Shown here: positions 49,322 to 61,000 of the stretch, piece by piece
How the letters are laid out: every line of letters starts with the position of its first letter
Position numbering within the stretch: the stretch's first letter is position 1
Assembly: GCA_026874595.1 (NCBI GenBank)
Contig: CM049316.1
Span: 38,325,195 to 38,389,194, forward strand
Reading direction: 5' to 3'
From: Sipunculus nudus
Lineage: Eukaryota > Annelida > Sipuncula > Golfingiida > Sipunculidae
Length of the DNA: 64,000 bases
Translations under genes and position numbers: made by a program
The notes under the pieces: model-generated
What the model saw: the letters and a program-made list of their open reading frames with translations, nothing else
The model's database searches: none
What the model was told of the DNA's origin: nothing

Positions 49322-49715
49322 TCTCAGGAATTCATGCCTCCGCCGTGTGGGTGGTCCTAAATGTGTGATGCTCCCCAAAATGTGTTTGCATTCTCTTTTT
49401 CGTCCCATACTTCATTCATGCAGAAGTCCCCTCCCCGAACCCGTGTTTGCATTCACCTATTCCATCAGTGTTCATTCGAGCATAAGTTATTTTACATTTG
49501 TGAATATTCCCCTTTTTTCTACCCGGAACCAGATCATGAGGCGGATCCTTACGACAATCTCATCGATACTTCCTTGACCCATTTCTGAAATGCCCTGAAC
49601 ATTTCAAGAGATTCCGTTCATGAATGCGTGAGTAATGTCGTGATCAAAACACACGAGCGGGAATGAACGCATACCACCCCCCCCCCCCCCCACCCCCTCT
49701 TCTGGCAGAGGCAAT
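49322..49715 (-). mobile_element. Inverted-repeat element family A, copy 5
   Basis: The longest copy: TCTCAGGAATTCAT then GCCTCCGCC (49336-49344) at one end, GGCAGAGGC (49704-49712) at the other, which are inverse with one mismatch. It holds an expanded C-run of about 16 just inside the right end. Two frames across it are chance. Confidence 0.8.
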
Positions 49716-49886
49716 TATCTCTTGCAGATATAAAGGGAGGAAAACGCAACGAGACGCTTCCACCAACGATATAAAGCGGTATTTTTTTCTATTTTTCATA
49801 TATAAGTCGAAAATTCATATATATTAGTAAGTTACTACTCAGTTACTATTCCAGTCCTCTACACAAGTGTTTCAATCATAAGATAT

Positions 49887-50735
49887 TGTTACGGAACCCA
49901 ATATCAACAGATCACGTATGCGTGATGAACATAAATTTTGTCAAGGGGACAAAAAATCAGATTCTGTAACACTAGGCAGCGTGAAATGTCTAGGGGAATG
50001 AATATAGAAGTCAGTGTTTTTTTTTGTTAACAAATAACAATAATTTATTCTTAAAACAACCCTAACAATACAATACACTAAATCAATACAATTACACAGT
50101 ATAACAGCGGTATAACAACAAATCAATGCAATCACACAGTAAAATAAACCAAGTGCACAGTACTTGGATACCTCAACTGTCACAAAGATAAGTCCTTTAA
50201 AATGTATATGCCGGATGAAATGTCCACACAGACCCTCTCGGAGAATAACAGTCCAATGTAAAGCTCTTGTAACAATCCAGAAAGTAAACTTGAGGCAGGC
50301 AGCATTAAATTGTATAGAGTTAGTAATAGTAGAACCCCTGAAATAACTGGATAATTGGACAGGTCCCACTAACTGACATACACACGTCTGTGTCCGCTGG
50401 AATATTCTCTCACCTCTCTCTCGACTCTAAAACACAGCCTCCTATTTATAACTTTTAACCTCCGGCCGAGAACCTTCCATTGCTCGAACATTCTAAAGAA
50501 TCTAACACAGTACACACGTTCAAAGAACATACTAGAAAAACGAACACCGTGTCTCAACATATAAGGGTTCACAAGTGAGCTCGCCCCTGCTCGGCCAGGC
50601 GTGAAAGCCCAAAGCTAGCATGACAACGATAGTTCAACCAGTACGGATTAAGCTGAGAGTGCAACACGCGGCCAGACGCGGGCGCTACATCACGAGTTAC
50701 GCCCGTGTTACACAATAAAAAGGGCACCTGTAACA
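49887..50735 (-). mobile_element. Probable solo LTR of a retrotransposon
   Basis: The segment starts TGTTAC (49887) and, on one reading, ends GTAACA (50735), giving the short inverted ends and TG..CA form of LTRs; an alternative right edge is at 50712 (..TGTTACA). On the minus strand it has a TATAAATA box (plus 50453-50460), a GC-richer start-site region and AATAAA (plus about 50041-50046) in the right order for U3-R-U5. No internal coding region or partner LTR is nearby, so I infer a solo LTR. I see no clear target-site duplication, which weakens the call. Frames within it are not genes. Confidence 0.45.
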
Positions 50736-50784
50736 ATAAACTTCATAAACAATAAAAAGGGCACCTGTAACAATAAACTTCATT
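50713..50784. repeat. 37-bp direct duplication
   Basis: CAATAAAAAGGGCACCTGTA plus the following AACAATAAACTTCAT is present twice, starting at 50713 and 50750, without visible change. It spans the possible right edge of the LTR. Confidence 0.9.
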
Positions 50785-50953
50785 GTGTCGAACTCGCTTA
50801 AGTCGAATATCCCGCTTATTTCGAAGTTACAGACTCGATATTTCGGACAACTGTAGTTAAATAATAACCAAATTAAATTCGTTTGTGTCGAACTTCGGAT
50901 GTGTCGAAGTTTTCTGAGGGTCCATTCGACTTCGACACAACGAGGTTTCACTG
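50781..50953. mobile_element. pogo/Tigger-like short element
   Basis: The right end, read inward on the minus strand, is TA|CAGTGAAACCTCGTTGTGTCG, matching the CAGT.AAACCTC terminus typical of pogo/Tigger elements with TA targets. The left end starts CATTGTGTCGAACTCG, a partly inverted copy lacking the outer ten or so bases. Internal GTGTCGAA / TTCGACAC words recur in both orientations. No transposase frame; a MITE remnant. Confidence 0.6.
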
Positions 50954-51516
50954 TACTTCTTCTGGTTTTGTCTTCACTGTAGATAAATGCGACTCTGTCG
51001 TCTTATAAGCGCAGACTTACAAGTTATGTTGGGCTTCCATATTTCAAATATACCATGCCAAAGATGACCGGATTTTGGTTGTTTTGTCAACTCTCGCGAT
51101 GAACTTATTTTTCTTCATTTCTATACATTAATAAAGCTTCAGGAATAGGAGTGCCATGTTATGGCAACTGTTATTTTGGCCAAGACGTCAGTGATATTAC
51201 TGCTAAACATCGGTTTATCGAACCATCCTTAACTTTGTCGTCAGTATGAAAGATAACACGAACCAATCAGATATACACACTTTATCGAATCACTATATCT
51301 CTATTTATAAATCCGTCGTTGTTTTGTTTTAAGAATACAACTCCCTCGAAACAATTGCCGGCATAGGTAATATATATGCATCTATACGCATATACATCAT
51401 GACCCAGGACATCACATTGCACTATTTTATTGGAGCCAACGGGTAAACCAAGGAAATGAGTCCGCAAAGTAATGAAAGCACGGATTTCTTCACACTCATA
51501 AACAGTAACAAGAAAA
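50954..51516. other. Non-coding stretch, nothing recognised
   Basis: No gene or repeat identified. Confidence 0.3.
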
Positions 51517-52600
51517 TGAAGTAATTATTGTTCAATTTGTTTCCGAGAGGACATTTTGTCACTTTCGAGATTCCTGGCTTTTGGTTGGATATATATGACC
51601 GATTAAAAAGGGGAAGGCCCCGGAATAAAAGGAGGGAACACGCGACAGTTCAGAAGTTTGAAAGAGGAGTATGGTTGGGTATTCTGCCATTTCATCAAGT
51701 TGTCATTTATACAACGTAGCCTTACGAAATAACAAGGGGCAAATGGGACTGCATTAAGGATTTGACTCAGGTTCAGCATTTTAACATTCACTAGCTGCTC
51801 AAAACATTTGGATGTATTATAAAACTGGAATTTATATTTGTTGAGATACAAAATCTGACATTTGTTAAATGACATTTCAAATTTAATTCGTTTACAACAT
51901 TTTATCATGGATGAAATAAAATAAAATCTTGATCGTTTTAATGATCGTTCTCACGATTTTTCTTTAATTTATGTTCGATTGGTTATGCTAATCATGTGAT
52001 AGCAAAAGTCCAGATGTCAATTTCTTTATCATCCATTTCGATGATAAAATGATAAAAATAACCAAGATGTTTCCTTGAGTTTTATGCAAACAATCAAAGT
52101 TAAAAAGGTTTCCCAACAGTCAAGATTGTAGTGTTTCCTGGAATTTGCATAACCAAGCATAATACTAACACATTGGTCTGTCATTTGTTGCCTGACCTGC
52201 CAACTTTTGATACAATTATTCAACCATCCTGCAAAACTAGGATTTCTAGAATCATATTTATGTGTTTGTGGTTCAGATTAAATCCATAATGTCGCCTCCT
52301 AACTTGCTACCTTATCAAAGAAAGAGTGGTTTCTCTTATCACACATGACAGTCTGTTTCCGCTAAGAGTAGAAATGCAGAGATACTTGTCAACTTGGCTG
52401 GCATAATTGGATTAAACGACAGTACTTGTCTACGTGTAATATTTCTCTGAACAATTACCGAAACTGTATAACGCTTGGCATTAAGTTGAATTGTGAGATA
52501 GCAATACATGTTGGGCCTATGACGTCATTATACCATTTCAACTTAAAATATGTTATAGAAAGATCTGCAGTTTTACTGAAAATGCTATTTAAAGTATGCT
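51517..52600 (+). repeat. Diverged direct duplication, copy 1
   Basis: Starts GAAGTAATTATTGTTCAATT and shares ordered words with copy 2: TTTGTTTCC.AGAGG.CATT, CATTTCATCAA, GACCTGCCAAC, CAAAACTAGGATTT, ATGTCGCCTC, CAAAGAAAGAG, CACACATGAC, TTAAACGACAGTA and TTTAAAGTATG. Small frames inside (e.g. 51528-51719, 52426-52656) are not kept open in copy 2, which argues against coding. Confidence 0.75.
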
Positions 52601-52683
52601 ATACCGGGGCAAAACTCTATGAAGAAATGTGGATTTGTTGGGCCTCTATATTTTAAACATAATAATGAGATAAACACAGTAAA

Positions 52684-53730
52684 TGAAATAATTATTGTTC
52701 AGTTTGTTTCCCAGAGGGCATTGCGTCACTTCCCAGATCAATGGCTTTTGCTTGATTTAATATGACAGATGAAGGCCTATATAAGAATGGAATAAGCAAT
52801 GCTTTGCAAATTTGGTAGAAGGTACGGAGCAGGTATTCCGCGTTTCATCAAATTAAAATTTCTTAAATGTAGTCTTTGAAATTACAAGGAGCAATAAACA
52901 AGGCATGAGAGTTCAGGCATAACTTCTACAATTACCAAAAACAAGGTGCTTAAAATAGCTCTAACTGTAAAATTTGCTGCAATTTATTCCTATTTGTTAA
53001 ATTACAATTTGTACAACAAGGTTTATTTGATGAATTGGGTTTTGTTAAGGTTAATATAAACCAACATCATACTTGTTTTCACGATCGTTTTCAAAATTTT
53101 TACTTAAATTCATGATCCGATTGAATATTCTTATTGTGCAATAGTAAAGCCCGGTTATCATTTTTTTTATCTAGATTGAAAAATAAACCAAGCTGTTTCT
53201 CTAGCTGAACACAGCAAAGCAAATTCAAATGGTTTTCTGGTAGACAAAATATTAATGGGTTTTTCTGTGATTTGCCTGAGAAGATTACCATCAAAATATA
53301 AGACTCACTTAAGTTTTGTATGACCTGCCAACATGTGATATTATCACTGAAAAACTACGCAAAACAAGGATTTTTTAAATTTATATCTCTCTGTCTGTGG
53401 TTACAATTAAGTCCCTCACGTCGCCTCTTGATTTGTTAGCGAACAAAGAAAGGGCATTTTATCTTGTTACACATGACGTGCTGTTTCTATTAATGACAGA
53501 GATTTAGCGATACCTGACAGTTTTGCTGGCCTATATAAAGTAAACGACAGTATTTTGTAGCACTTCTTCACATGGAGCAATCACTCAGGCCGCATATCAC
53601 TTCATGAAATGTTGAATGACCAAAATTACAAAACATATAACGTAATTATCTTGAATAAGCGTCATGTATATATTTGTTAAGGCCATACAGATTTAATGCA
53701 ACAGCCGTTTAAAGTATGTTTTACAGGTTT
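52684..53730 (+). repeat. Diverged direct duplication, copy 2
   Basis: Starts GAAATAATTATTGTTCAGTT, 1167 bases after copy 1; later landmarks are about 1130 bases apart, so net deletions have accumulated. By eye the identity is roughly two thirds to three quarters. The copies lie head to tail with under 100 bases between them, an old tandem duplication. No gene, transposon end or splice set is visible. Confidence 0.75.
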
Positions 53731-54505
53731 CAATTGGTTAAGCCTACCGTGGTTTTGGCTCTAGTTTTACAAGGAAAGATATGTAAAAAAAAGCCTGCTT
53801 GAAATGAAATAATACATAAGATAATGATTTTTTTAATCTGTAGTTTTTATTAACATTTTGTAAATTTATTTTATAAATATTCAGCATAAATGCAGAGCAT
53901 AAAAGATATGCTGTGGATTAAAAAAAGTACGATGCGTTTTAGCCTCAGAGCTGTCATTTAGAAAATGACATACACAGAAAAATGTATAGTAAATCGTCAA
54001 TACGTAACTTGTATCGAATTGAGTGTATCGTAGTACGTATTGTACTTGAACAGGCAACCTGATACCTAACCCTAATCACTGCTGTCTTGATTTTATATTC
54101 GAGAATGTGATGATCATATTGTGTGGTACTTTTGAGTATATTTAAACAAGTGACTCAAGGACAAATAATAAACATCAGGTTTCAGGATTGTAGATGAATC
54201 CCTCAGCTAAAAAATGACACGATTGCTGTCATTTGTTACGATTTGTGCCGTGCTAACGGGCGACCGGCCGGCCGTCATATGAGCTAAAAATTCATGTATG
54301 ATTTACCAACGTCCTTTTAACATCTTCATATATTATTGTGATTATGGGGCTTGTAACATATATTTTTATCTTCGTGGGTTGTGTTTAAACAGAGCTAAAA
54401 TCTCCAAACTTAACTCTTTATAAGTCAAAATATAATTACTACAGCTCGAGTAGGGTTACTGGTGGGGGAGTTGGGGGTTAGTATATATCCGGCTGATTGT
54501 ACAGA

Positions 54506-54506
<1 letters not shown>
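53731..54506. other. Non-coding stretch, nothing recognised
   Basis: AT-rich DNA. A GACCGGCCGGCCGTC word at about 54262 is the only GC-rich palindrome-like spot. Confidence 0.3.
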
Positions 54507-54566
<60 letters not shown>

Positions 54567-54587
54567 GAGAGAGAGAGAGAGAGAGAA
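54507..54587. repeat. Compound (TA)n(GA)n microsatellite
   Basis: About 27 TA units followed by CAGAGAGA and about 12 GA units. Confidence 0.95.
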
Positions 54588-54799
54588 TCATCCTACCTCA
54601 TTATTCTTGTGGCATTTTAAGACAGAAGGCAAATGGACTTTGTTGCCTGCATATGAAAGTGTACAGAATTAAAATTAGATGTAAATATGACTGATATTTT
54701 CAGATAATTTCTATCTACTGTATATTTAATTTTCCTTTGTAGTTATTGCTGTGGAAAGTTTATGTGTTGAAGGTTTTCCCTCAGTATTAAATGCCATTC

Positions 54800-55066
54800 A
54801 GATGGATGGGGGGGGGGGGGTAACCCCCCTGGATACGCCCCTGTGTGTTTGTTCACACCATTACTCACGCAATAATAAATCAATAATCATGAATCTCGAG
54901 AAACATTCCGGGAATTTCGGGAATGGGCAAACGAAGAATCGATTAGATCTTAGTGTGGGTCCGGCATATGACCCGGATTCAGGAAAGTCATAAAGAAATA
55001 ATCACAAATATAAAGTTACTAATGCGCGAAGAAATCTAGGGTTATGGGCCGAATAAGTGAAAGGCG
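54800..55066 (+). mobile_element. Inverted-repeat element family A, copy 6
   Basis: A G-run (54810-54823) and CCCCTGTGTGTTTGTTCAC lead into ATTACTCACGCAATAATAAA, AATCATGAATCTCGAG, GGGAATGGGCAAACGAAGAA, GATTAGATCTTAGTGTGGGT and GGGCCGAATAAGTG, the order of the family. The terminal GCCTCCGCC end is lost. Confidence 0.7.
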
Positions 55067-56983
55067 AAGGCTTGCCTTCATTAGAATACAGATGCCTAGT
55101 TTCTGGATTGGTCGGTCGGAGACGTAACCCGCTTTAGTCCATTACGTGGACAGGCAAACACCAAGCACCACTCTCGAATTAGCAAGAACCAGGTAGACTG
55201 GTCCAATGCTCATTTAAATCGCACTATTTGGAAAAGTACGACCGGAAGCCCCAGTCATTATAGTTGAATTCTGGGTAATCAGACAGTATAAGTACAAGCA
55301 AGTGTAATTCAAACTGGCATAAAAAAATATGTGTAAACACTCTGACTTTAGCATGTACCCTAAGTTGAGTATATAATGTCAAGTCGACATAGAAAAGGGG
55401 CGAGGAACCAAAAAATGTAATAGAGTTTATTTAAAAATAGCATTAAAAAATACCACGGTGATAGCTCGTAATCTTGATTACTTAGAGAGACCACAAACTC
55501 GATAAGGGCAGAGATCTTGCAGACTTTTTTTTGCAAAGTCCCAGGGAAGGGTAAAATGACACGCGTCCACAGTTTAGGACATCTCTGATCTCGTCCTCGT
55601 ATTTTTAATTAAGCTAATTTTCCAGGGTTTTCATGAGTCGGCCTAGATTCCTTGTATTGGATCCATTAGGCATGGCTTTCTTTAACCTCGGCTAGGTCTC
55701 ATTTTACTAAACGGCTCAAATACCCGGATACTCTTTACTGAGAGTAGACATTTGGTAAATTGGCGGAGGAAAAACGTGTCTGATTGGGTGCCAGCAGCAG
55801 CGAGCTACCACAGCCTCCAACAGAAAATCCGTCCATTGAACCTATGCCTGGACTACGCCAGAGGTTCTTGAGCAGTCGGAAGTTAATTGTGGAGATATTG
55901 GATTACTAGTCCGTTAGGACAGAAATTGTACATGGACAGATAAGATATTTGCTTATTATGGTTTCCTGTATATTATGAAGGTAGATAAAAATCAGGTTCT
56001 GTATGGTTGATAAGAAAAGCAAAGGCCATTCATGCCCCAAACATATGACTGCAAAGAGATGGAACTACTAGTCATGTAGAACCAAATCGTACCTGGATAA
56101 ATATCATAAGTTACGCAGAGAAATATTTGACTTATTATCATTTTCTATATTTTTTAATATTACCATCACATCGACTGGGTTTATATGCCACTCTTATACG
56201 ATATATGCTCCGAGTTTTTGCTTGATCGAATTTAATTACGTATGACTGTTTCATTTTCGGGAAGAAACCGGCCGAAGACGGGAATGCACAGAAATCCAGC
56301 GCCCCCCCCCCCCCCCAACCACACACACACACACAAAGCATGACCAGTTACGATATGTATGAGAACATTGTTTTAGTGACTCAAGGGGAACAGAGAGAGG
56401 GGCACTGGTGGTTAATATGGCCCGCATGAATGCTTTTGCGTAAATTGCGCTCAACCTTTAGAGAAAATGCAAAAAGCAGCAAAACGGGTTAACCTTCAGC
56501 GTGACGTAATGTTTCCTGCGACTTCATGAATGACATAACTGGACATGTGTTGCGACAGCCAGCTTGAATGCATTGTGATGACGTGTGTCGTCACTGTGTA
56601 GCGTGAAACACCCCCTTTGATGATATTGACAACATAATGGAACCCTGGATGTATCAATGGTGACGGTGCGTTTGCGCGGTTGAAGTGTTTCACTTGAGCA
56701 ATGCGTGAAAAAAAACCCCAAAGAATGGCTGTACATAATTGTGTTCTTATAAGCCTACAATCGGCGCTTTTATAGTCCATTAACTGGCCGATACGCTGCC
56801 GTCAGACCAAATATTAGAGGGCATTAGAGGCCCTTGTCGTGGTCACGAGTTGATATTCCTTTCACTAATTTAACCTCGTGGGCGAGGGAACCAATGATTT
56901 ATCTGCAGATATCCGCGCACAAATAAAAACTGAACCATCGAACAATGAATAAATCTTATGATCGTGGGACAACATGAAAATCA
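55067..56983. other. Non-coding stretch upstream of the neuropeptide exon
   Basis: No gene. A run of 16 C followed by (CA)n lies at 56301-56336. The segment 55100-55900 is GC-balanced and free of recognised repeats. It would be intron or upstream DNA of the neuropeptide gene. Confidence 0.35.
56501..56594. promoter_or_regulatory. Cluster of CRE-like TGACG sites
   Basis: TGACGTAA at 56502 is a variant of the cAMP-response element, and GTGATGACGTGTGTCGTCAC (56575-56594) holds TGACG and CGTCA as an imperfect palindrome. The sites lie about 1 kb before the neuropeptide coding exon. CREB/ATF binding is inferred from motif only. Confidence 0.3.
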
Positions 56984-57294
56984 GGCAAAAAAAATAATAA
57001 AAAGTAAAGTTCTCAGGCCCTTTTTTTCGAAATCTGTTCGCGCGGGCGATTTTTTATTATTTTTTTTACAATTTTTTTACGTTTCGACAGATTAGTCATA
57101 TGATCAGGGGAAAACGTGATAATTTTTTTGCTAAACAGGTGAAAGCAATACATAAAAAGGAAATCTAATCAAATTTGTATTATTTTATCATCTTAAGAGA
57201 TAAAAAAATCAAAACAAAAATGTTTAATGCGGGTGTTAAAATTGACGCGCGCGGTGCCTGAGAACCATTCCTTTTATATATATATTTTTTTGCC
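56984..57294 (+). mobile_element. Inverted-repeat element family M, copy 3
   Basis: GGC then an A-rich run and AAGTTCTCAGGCCC at the left, and GGTGCCTGAGAACCATTCC ending ..TTTTTTTGCC|TTA at the right. Same orientation as the copy at 16157. It lies 241 bases upstream of the neuropeptide exon. Confidence 0.85.
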
Positions 57295-57302
57295 TTACAG
57301 AA

Positions 57303-57480
57303 GTGTTATTTGCTCAACAACTAAACGGAGAACATAACAAAAGACATTTTATCGCAATTTTATTATTTAATTTCGTGGAAGAAATGTCCGAGGTAGAGGA
57401 GCTCATTTACGGTGAATTTCAATTAAAAATAAAACTAAAAATTTTGATGCGGGGATCAAAAGAAAATACCTTTACTAGCC
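57303..57480 (+). mobile_element. Inverted-repeat element family M, copy 4 (right half)
   Basis: GAAATGTCCGAGGTAGAGGA, ATTTTGATGCGGGGATC and a right end ATACCTTTACTAGCC|TTA parallel the right half of the copy at 16157. The left half is missing. It immediately follows copy 3 and ends 55 bases before the exon's first base. The upstream part of a long open frame that reads into the neuropeptide exon is this element, not coding sequence. Confidence 0.75.
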
Positions 57481-57542
57481 TTAAATACTTTAAATCAACA
57501 AACCTAAATAAATCATGTTTTATATATCCTTTCAGGTACACA

Positions 57543-57751
57543 ATGAAGATGGTTGCCCGCGCACTACTGGCCGCCGTTGCCGTGGGTCTGATCGCTGCCA
57601 GCATGGCATCCTCTGCAGCACTGACTGAAGAACTTATGGGTTTACCGATGCTTCAACCTCCCCCTAGACCTACACGCTTCAAGAACTCGGCCGAGCTCCG
57701 CACGTATCTCTCGGCGTTACGAGATTACTACGCCGTCATTGGTCGGCCCAG
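57543..57751 (+). CDS. Neuropeptide F / NPY-family precursor, signal peptide and mature peptide exon (partial)
   Basis: The exon starts at 57536 after ATATCCTTTCAG and its ATG at 57543 has A at -3. It gives 69 codons plus two bases, then AG|GTAAGTATC at 57751. Residues 1 to about 24 form a signal peptide (basic KMVAR, then an Ala/Val/Leu core and ASS-A). No dibasic site intervenes, so the mature peptide should begin about residue 25-26. It has the polyproline-like PPPRP (39-43), then an amphipathic helix with YL (55-56) and DYYAVIGRPR (61-70), the hallmark C-terminus of molluscan NPF, which in the family ends RPRF-amide. The break inside the Arg codon, phase 2, is the conserved NPY-family intron site. 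The missing F-G-basic amidation exon must lie 3' of the splice; I found no AG|(A/G)TT(T/C)GG match up to 64000. NPF peptides are secreted brain-gut signals acting on G-protein-coupled receptors, linked to feeding and growth. Inverted repeat elements lie on both sides. Unspliced, a TAA stop follows immediately. Confidence 0.9.
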
Positions 57752-57834
57752 GTAAGTATCTGAAAGACAGCGCTCAATTATTCTTAAATCTACTCTCTTA
57801 CGTCCTGGCCCCTTCTGACCCCAAGTTGGTGATA

Positions 57835-58065
57835 GGCCCAAAATATAAAAGGTATGGTTTTAGCATAAAATTTTGTTAAGATTTCTTTTGTTATGTAGTG
57901 CTTTTACCTGTTAAGCAAACAAATATGTTATTTTCATGCTTTTCCCTGATCATATGACATTTTTATATCGAAACAAACAAAGAAAGGTAAAAATTAAATT
58001 GTCGCCCGCCCGCACTGATTGTTTTATAAAAAGTGCCTGAGCACCATACCTTTATTTTTTTCGCC
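57835..58065 (-). mobile_element. Inverted-repeat element family M, copy 5
   Basis: GGCCCAAAATATAAAAGGTATGG at the left, AAAAAGTGCCTGAGCACCATACC and a T-run ending CGCC at the right. Interior words (AACAAATATGTTATTTTCATGC, CATATGACATTTTTAT, CGCCCGCCCGCACTG) are those of the minus-oriented copy at 47714. It starts 83 bases after the neuropeptide exon's donor and is inverted relative to the two copies before the exon. Confidence 0.85.
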
Positions 58066-61000
58066 TTGCTATCCTAACTGAATCCTAGAGTTAATCTTTC
58101 CGTTATACTCAATGCAGCGTGTATTTTGTGACATACCACTGAAAGGCGTTGTTCATTTTGTTAAAACACCTACTTCTGAAATAAGTAAAAGTAAAGTATT
58201 TACCAGTTTTAACCTCAGGCAGTTTTCTTTCTGGTGGTACATGTGTTGATAAAAAGCTGGATATTTGTTTTTTCTTATATTTTAATAGTTTTGTTTTCCA
58301 AAATTGAACTATTGTGAGCACCCATTGAAAGCAAGTCACGTTTTAGCGTGCTTAAAGTTAACAAAATAAAAATCTCTCTCTTCTTCTCTGAAACTTTCCT
58401 TCTTGATTAAAATGTACATATGATATCGTAGAAAATCGTTTGAAATTACAGTGTGTTAGAGCGCCGGCAGCCAACGTACTAGATATTTTGACAAATACGA
58501 TTTCATGATTTCCTTTCGCAATGTCATATCGTAAGATATACACCTAAGATTCGTATTGTATTTTCTCGTTCATTATACTAATTTCGTGCAAACAGGGATG
58601 GGATTGTAAAATCAAATACATTCACGTTGGGTAAGAAGCCACGAAGCCAGATTTTTCATGTCGTATCCTGCTTCTTATCATACAGACTGGCCCTGTCGAT
58701 GCAATGATTAAAACATAATTCCTCTCACAAACAGAGCCATAAACTTACTTTGCTGTGTCGCATAGCTTAGAATAGGTACTTCCACCTTGCGTCAACTTAT
58801 ATAACTAAAGTACGGCTCTCTCTCTGGCCCACTATTTCATGACAAGAGCTGGCAAGGAATTACGTCTATGGGTACATGGATCACGTTTTATTTTAAGCAT
58901 TTTATTGGTAAACGCAAATACTAAAACCCTGGCAGAACAAGGTATCATGTGGTATCCACATTGCGTAAAATGTATACGCTAGACTAAAGCTGCGTTTACA
59001 ATATGCTTCGATTATGCCGATCCGATGCGAACCGAGAATCGTAAGAGAGCTTCATGTTTTTTTTTACTTTTGTTGAAAATTTACCATTTTTTAAGCTTTT
59101 TACGGGTTTATACGTTTAAATATGATTTTTGATACGTTTTGTAATAACAAGATCTGCAACGTTCTAATAACCGATCCCTAAAATTCTGTGAAGATTGGTT
59201 ACCATTCTTTGACTACCCGTTGCAATTTTTTTAAGATATTCATGATTTGGATCTTGGATTTTTTACACTTACGTATGTTCCATTACGTTTATAAAGTTCT
59301 ATTACCTCTTGTTGCCTTCTGTTAAGATACTGGTGGGCGATTCGACACGATTAAGACAAGATCAGTATAAAAAGGAGGTAAATTTTGCGTTTCATCAGTT
59401 TTTCCAGTTACTTCACAGAGAAACCATGAGTATTTTACCACGATATCGGCCTGCTACGCTCGATTGCGTTCTTCCATGCTCTTTACACGATCTGTTAAGA
59501 TGGCCACGGTTTACTACACATTACTACGCTCTGAAACGATTGTTTAAAAAATCGGCATGATCGTAGCAACATTTTAAGCACTTTTTTTAATAAAAAAAGA
59601 CCAAATCGTGGTTATCATCGTCTAGCGTAATGTTATTCTAGTAATATATATGTAGTCCCAGCTTATTACAGGTTCAGTGGGGTTTGGTGATTCGCAGAAA
59701 ATATATCGCAGGGTTTTGTGGATGTAAAAAAACTCCGGTCGCATTGTTTATATACATTATTGTAATCATATAAAGGTCGGTCCAGACAGTCAAAGGGAAT
59801 TATGTTGTATGTTTGCGTCTTCTCAAGCAACGATATGCCTCGAAATCCTTGCGTATCGCAGCGTTGAACATCGTAAAACGTAATGCAGTGGTTATGACAC
59901 ACTGTTTGTAGAGCTCCGCCGGAAGGATTCTGGGAAGTGTTAGAACCTGTTTTTAGATAAAAAGAAGAGGATTAGTTCACATACATCTTGAAAATACATA
60001 AACCAGAGGAAAGATAGAAAATGTCCTTTAATAAAACAAAAGACCATAGTTTGATAGTTGTCCAGGAGTATTGGTAGAAAGGGAGGGTGCGCTCCCATTC
60101 CTATAAAACACTGGCCACTTCCGTGCAAGGGACATAATCAGGAGAAATGTTATGCCTATTCTTTCACACTCAGTTCAGTCTAGTTTTTTAAAAATTTTCC
60201 AGCAAAACCATCCAGCACATGATCTCCGTACCTCCCCTTCAGCAGCTTAACACCTTGTGATGGTTTTGCGTGTGTGTAAACACGGTGAACGCTTGTCTCT
60301 TTTACATTACAACGCCGCGTGACCGGGGGTCCGAGTTTGCGCGTACTTGAAAAATCCCAAACAAGGAGCAGTCCACACATGAGCAAGCACGGTTGTAAAA
60401 CATCGTCTGTAAGCCTTAAAATAAATGGAAATCGCAGATGGCGTTCGCGCTCTGTTTATGTTGGCGCCAGTGATCGCGCCCGGTACACTCTTTTAACACA
60501 CGTACAGGAGTAAGCCAAAGTTTTCAGGGCAATATTCTTACAGGTACCATCTTATTTCAAAGAGAAGACGATATGTTTCGTGTTAATTCAACATGCTTTG
60601 CACGTGATTAGGTCCCTTCAGTTCCAAAACGCAGGTTTTAAATTATAAGAATAATAAAATTCCTTCAAATAAAAGTCTTCATTTTTTTAGTATGAATAAT
60701 GATGCACACATTTAAAATGCAAATCCAAATACCTCCAGAGCAGGTGTAGGTGACATTTTAATGGTCGGTATCCTCGGCGTGTTTTTTTGATCCGTTAATG
60801 CGTGATGCATGTTCCTACTGTGTTGGATGGGCGTAAGGCAGTTTTACCAGGCTTGTTCACTCGTACTTCCTTTTAGCTTGGTACATTAGAGATTTCCCGG
60901 AGATTCTAGGGCTGGTTATTATTGCGATTTACGATGTACCATGATATTGTATAATATGATATTGCATATCTTATATATTATATATAGATGTATTATATGT

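Noticed and set aside
50164-50572. Several small frames between 49941 and 50572
   Set aside because: They lie within the probable LTR and have no recognisable product.
57303-57542. In-frame extension of the neuropeptide frame upstream to an ATG at 57303
   Set aside because: This stretch is a MITE half-copy plus a splice acceptor (..CCTTTCAG at 57535). The precursor starts cleanly with a signal peptide at 57543.
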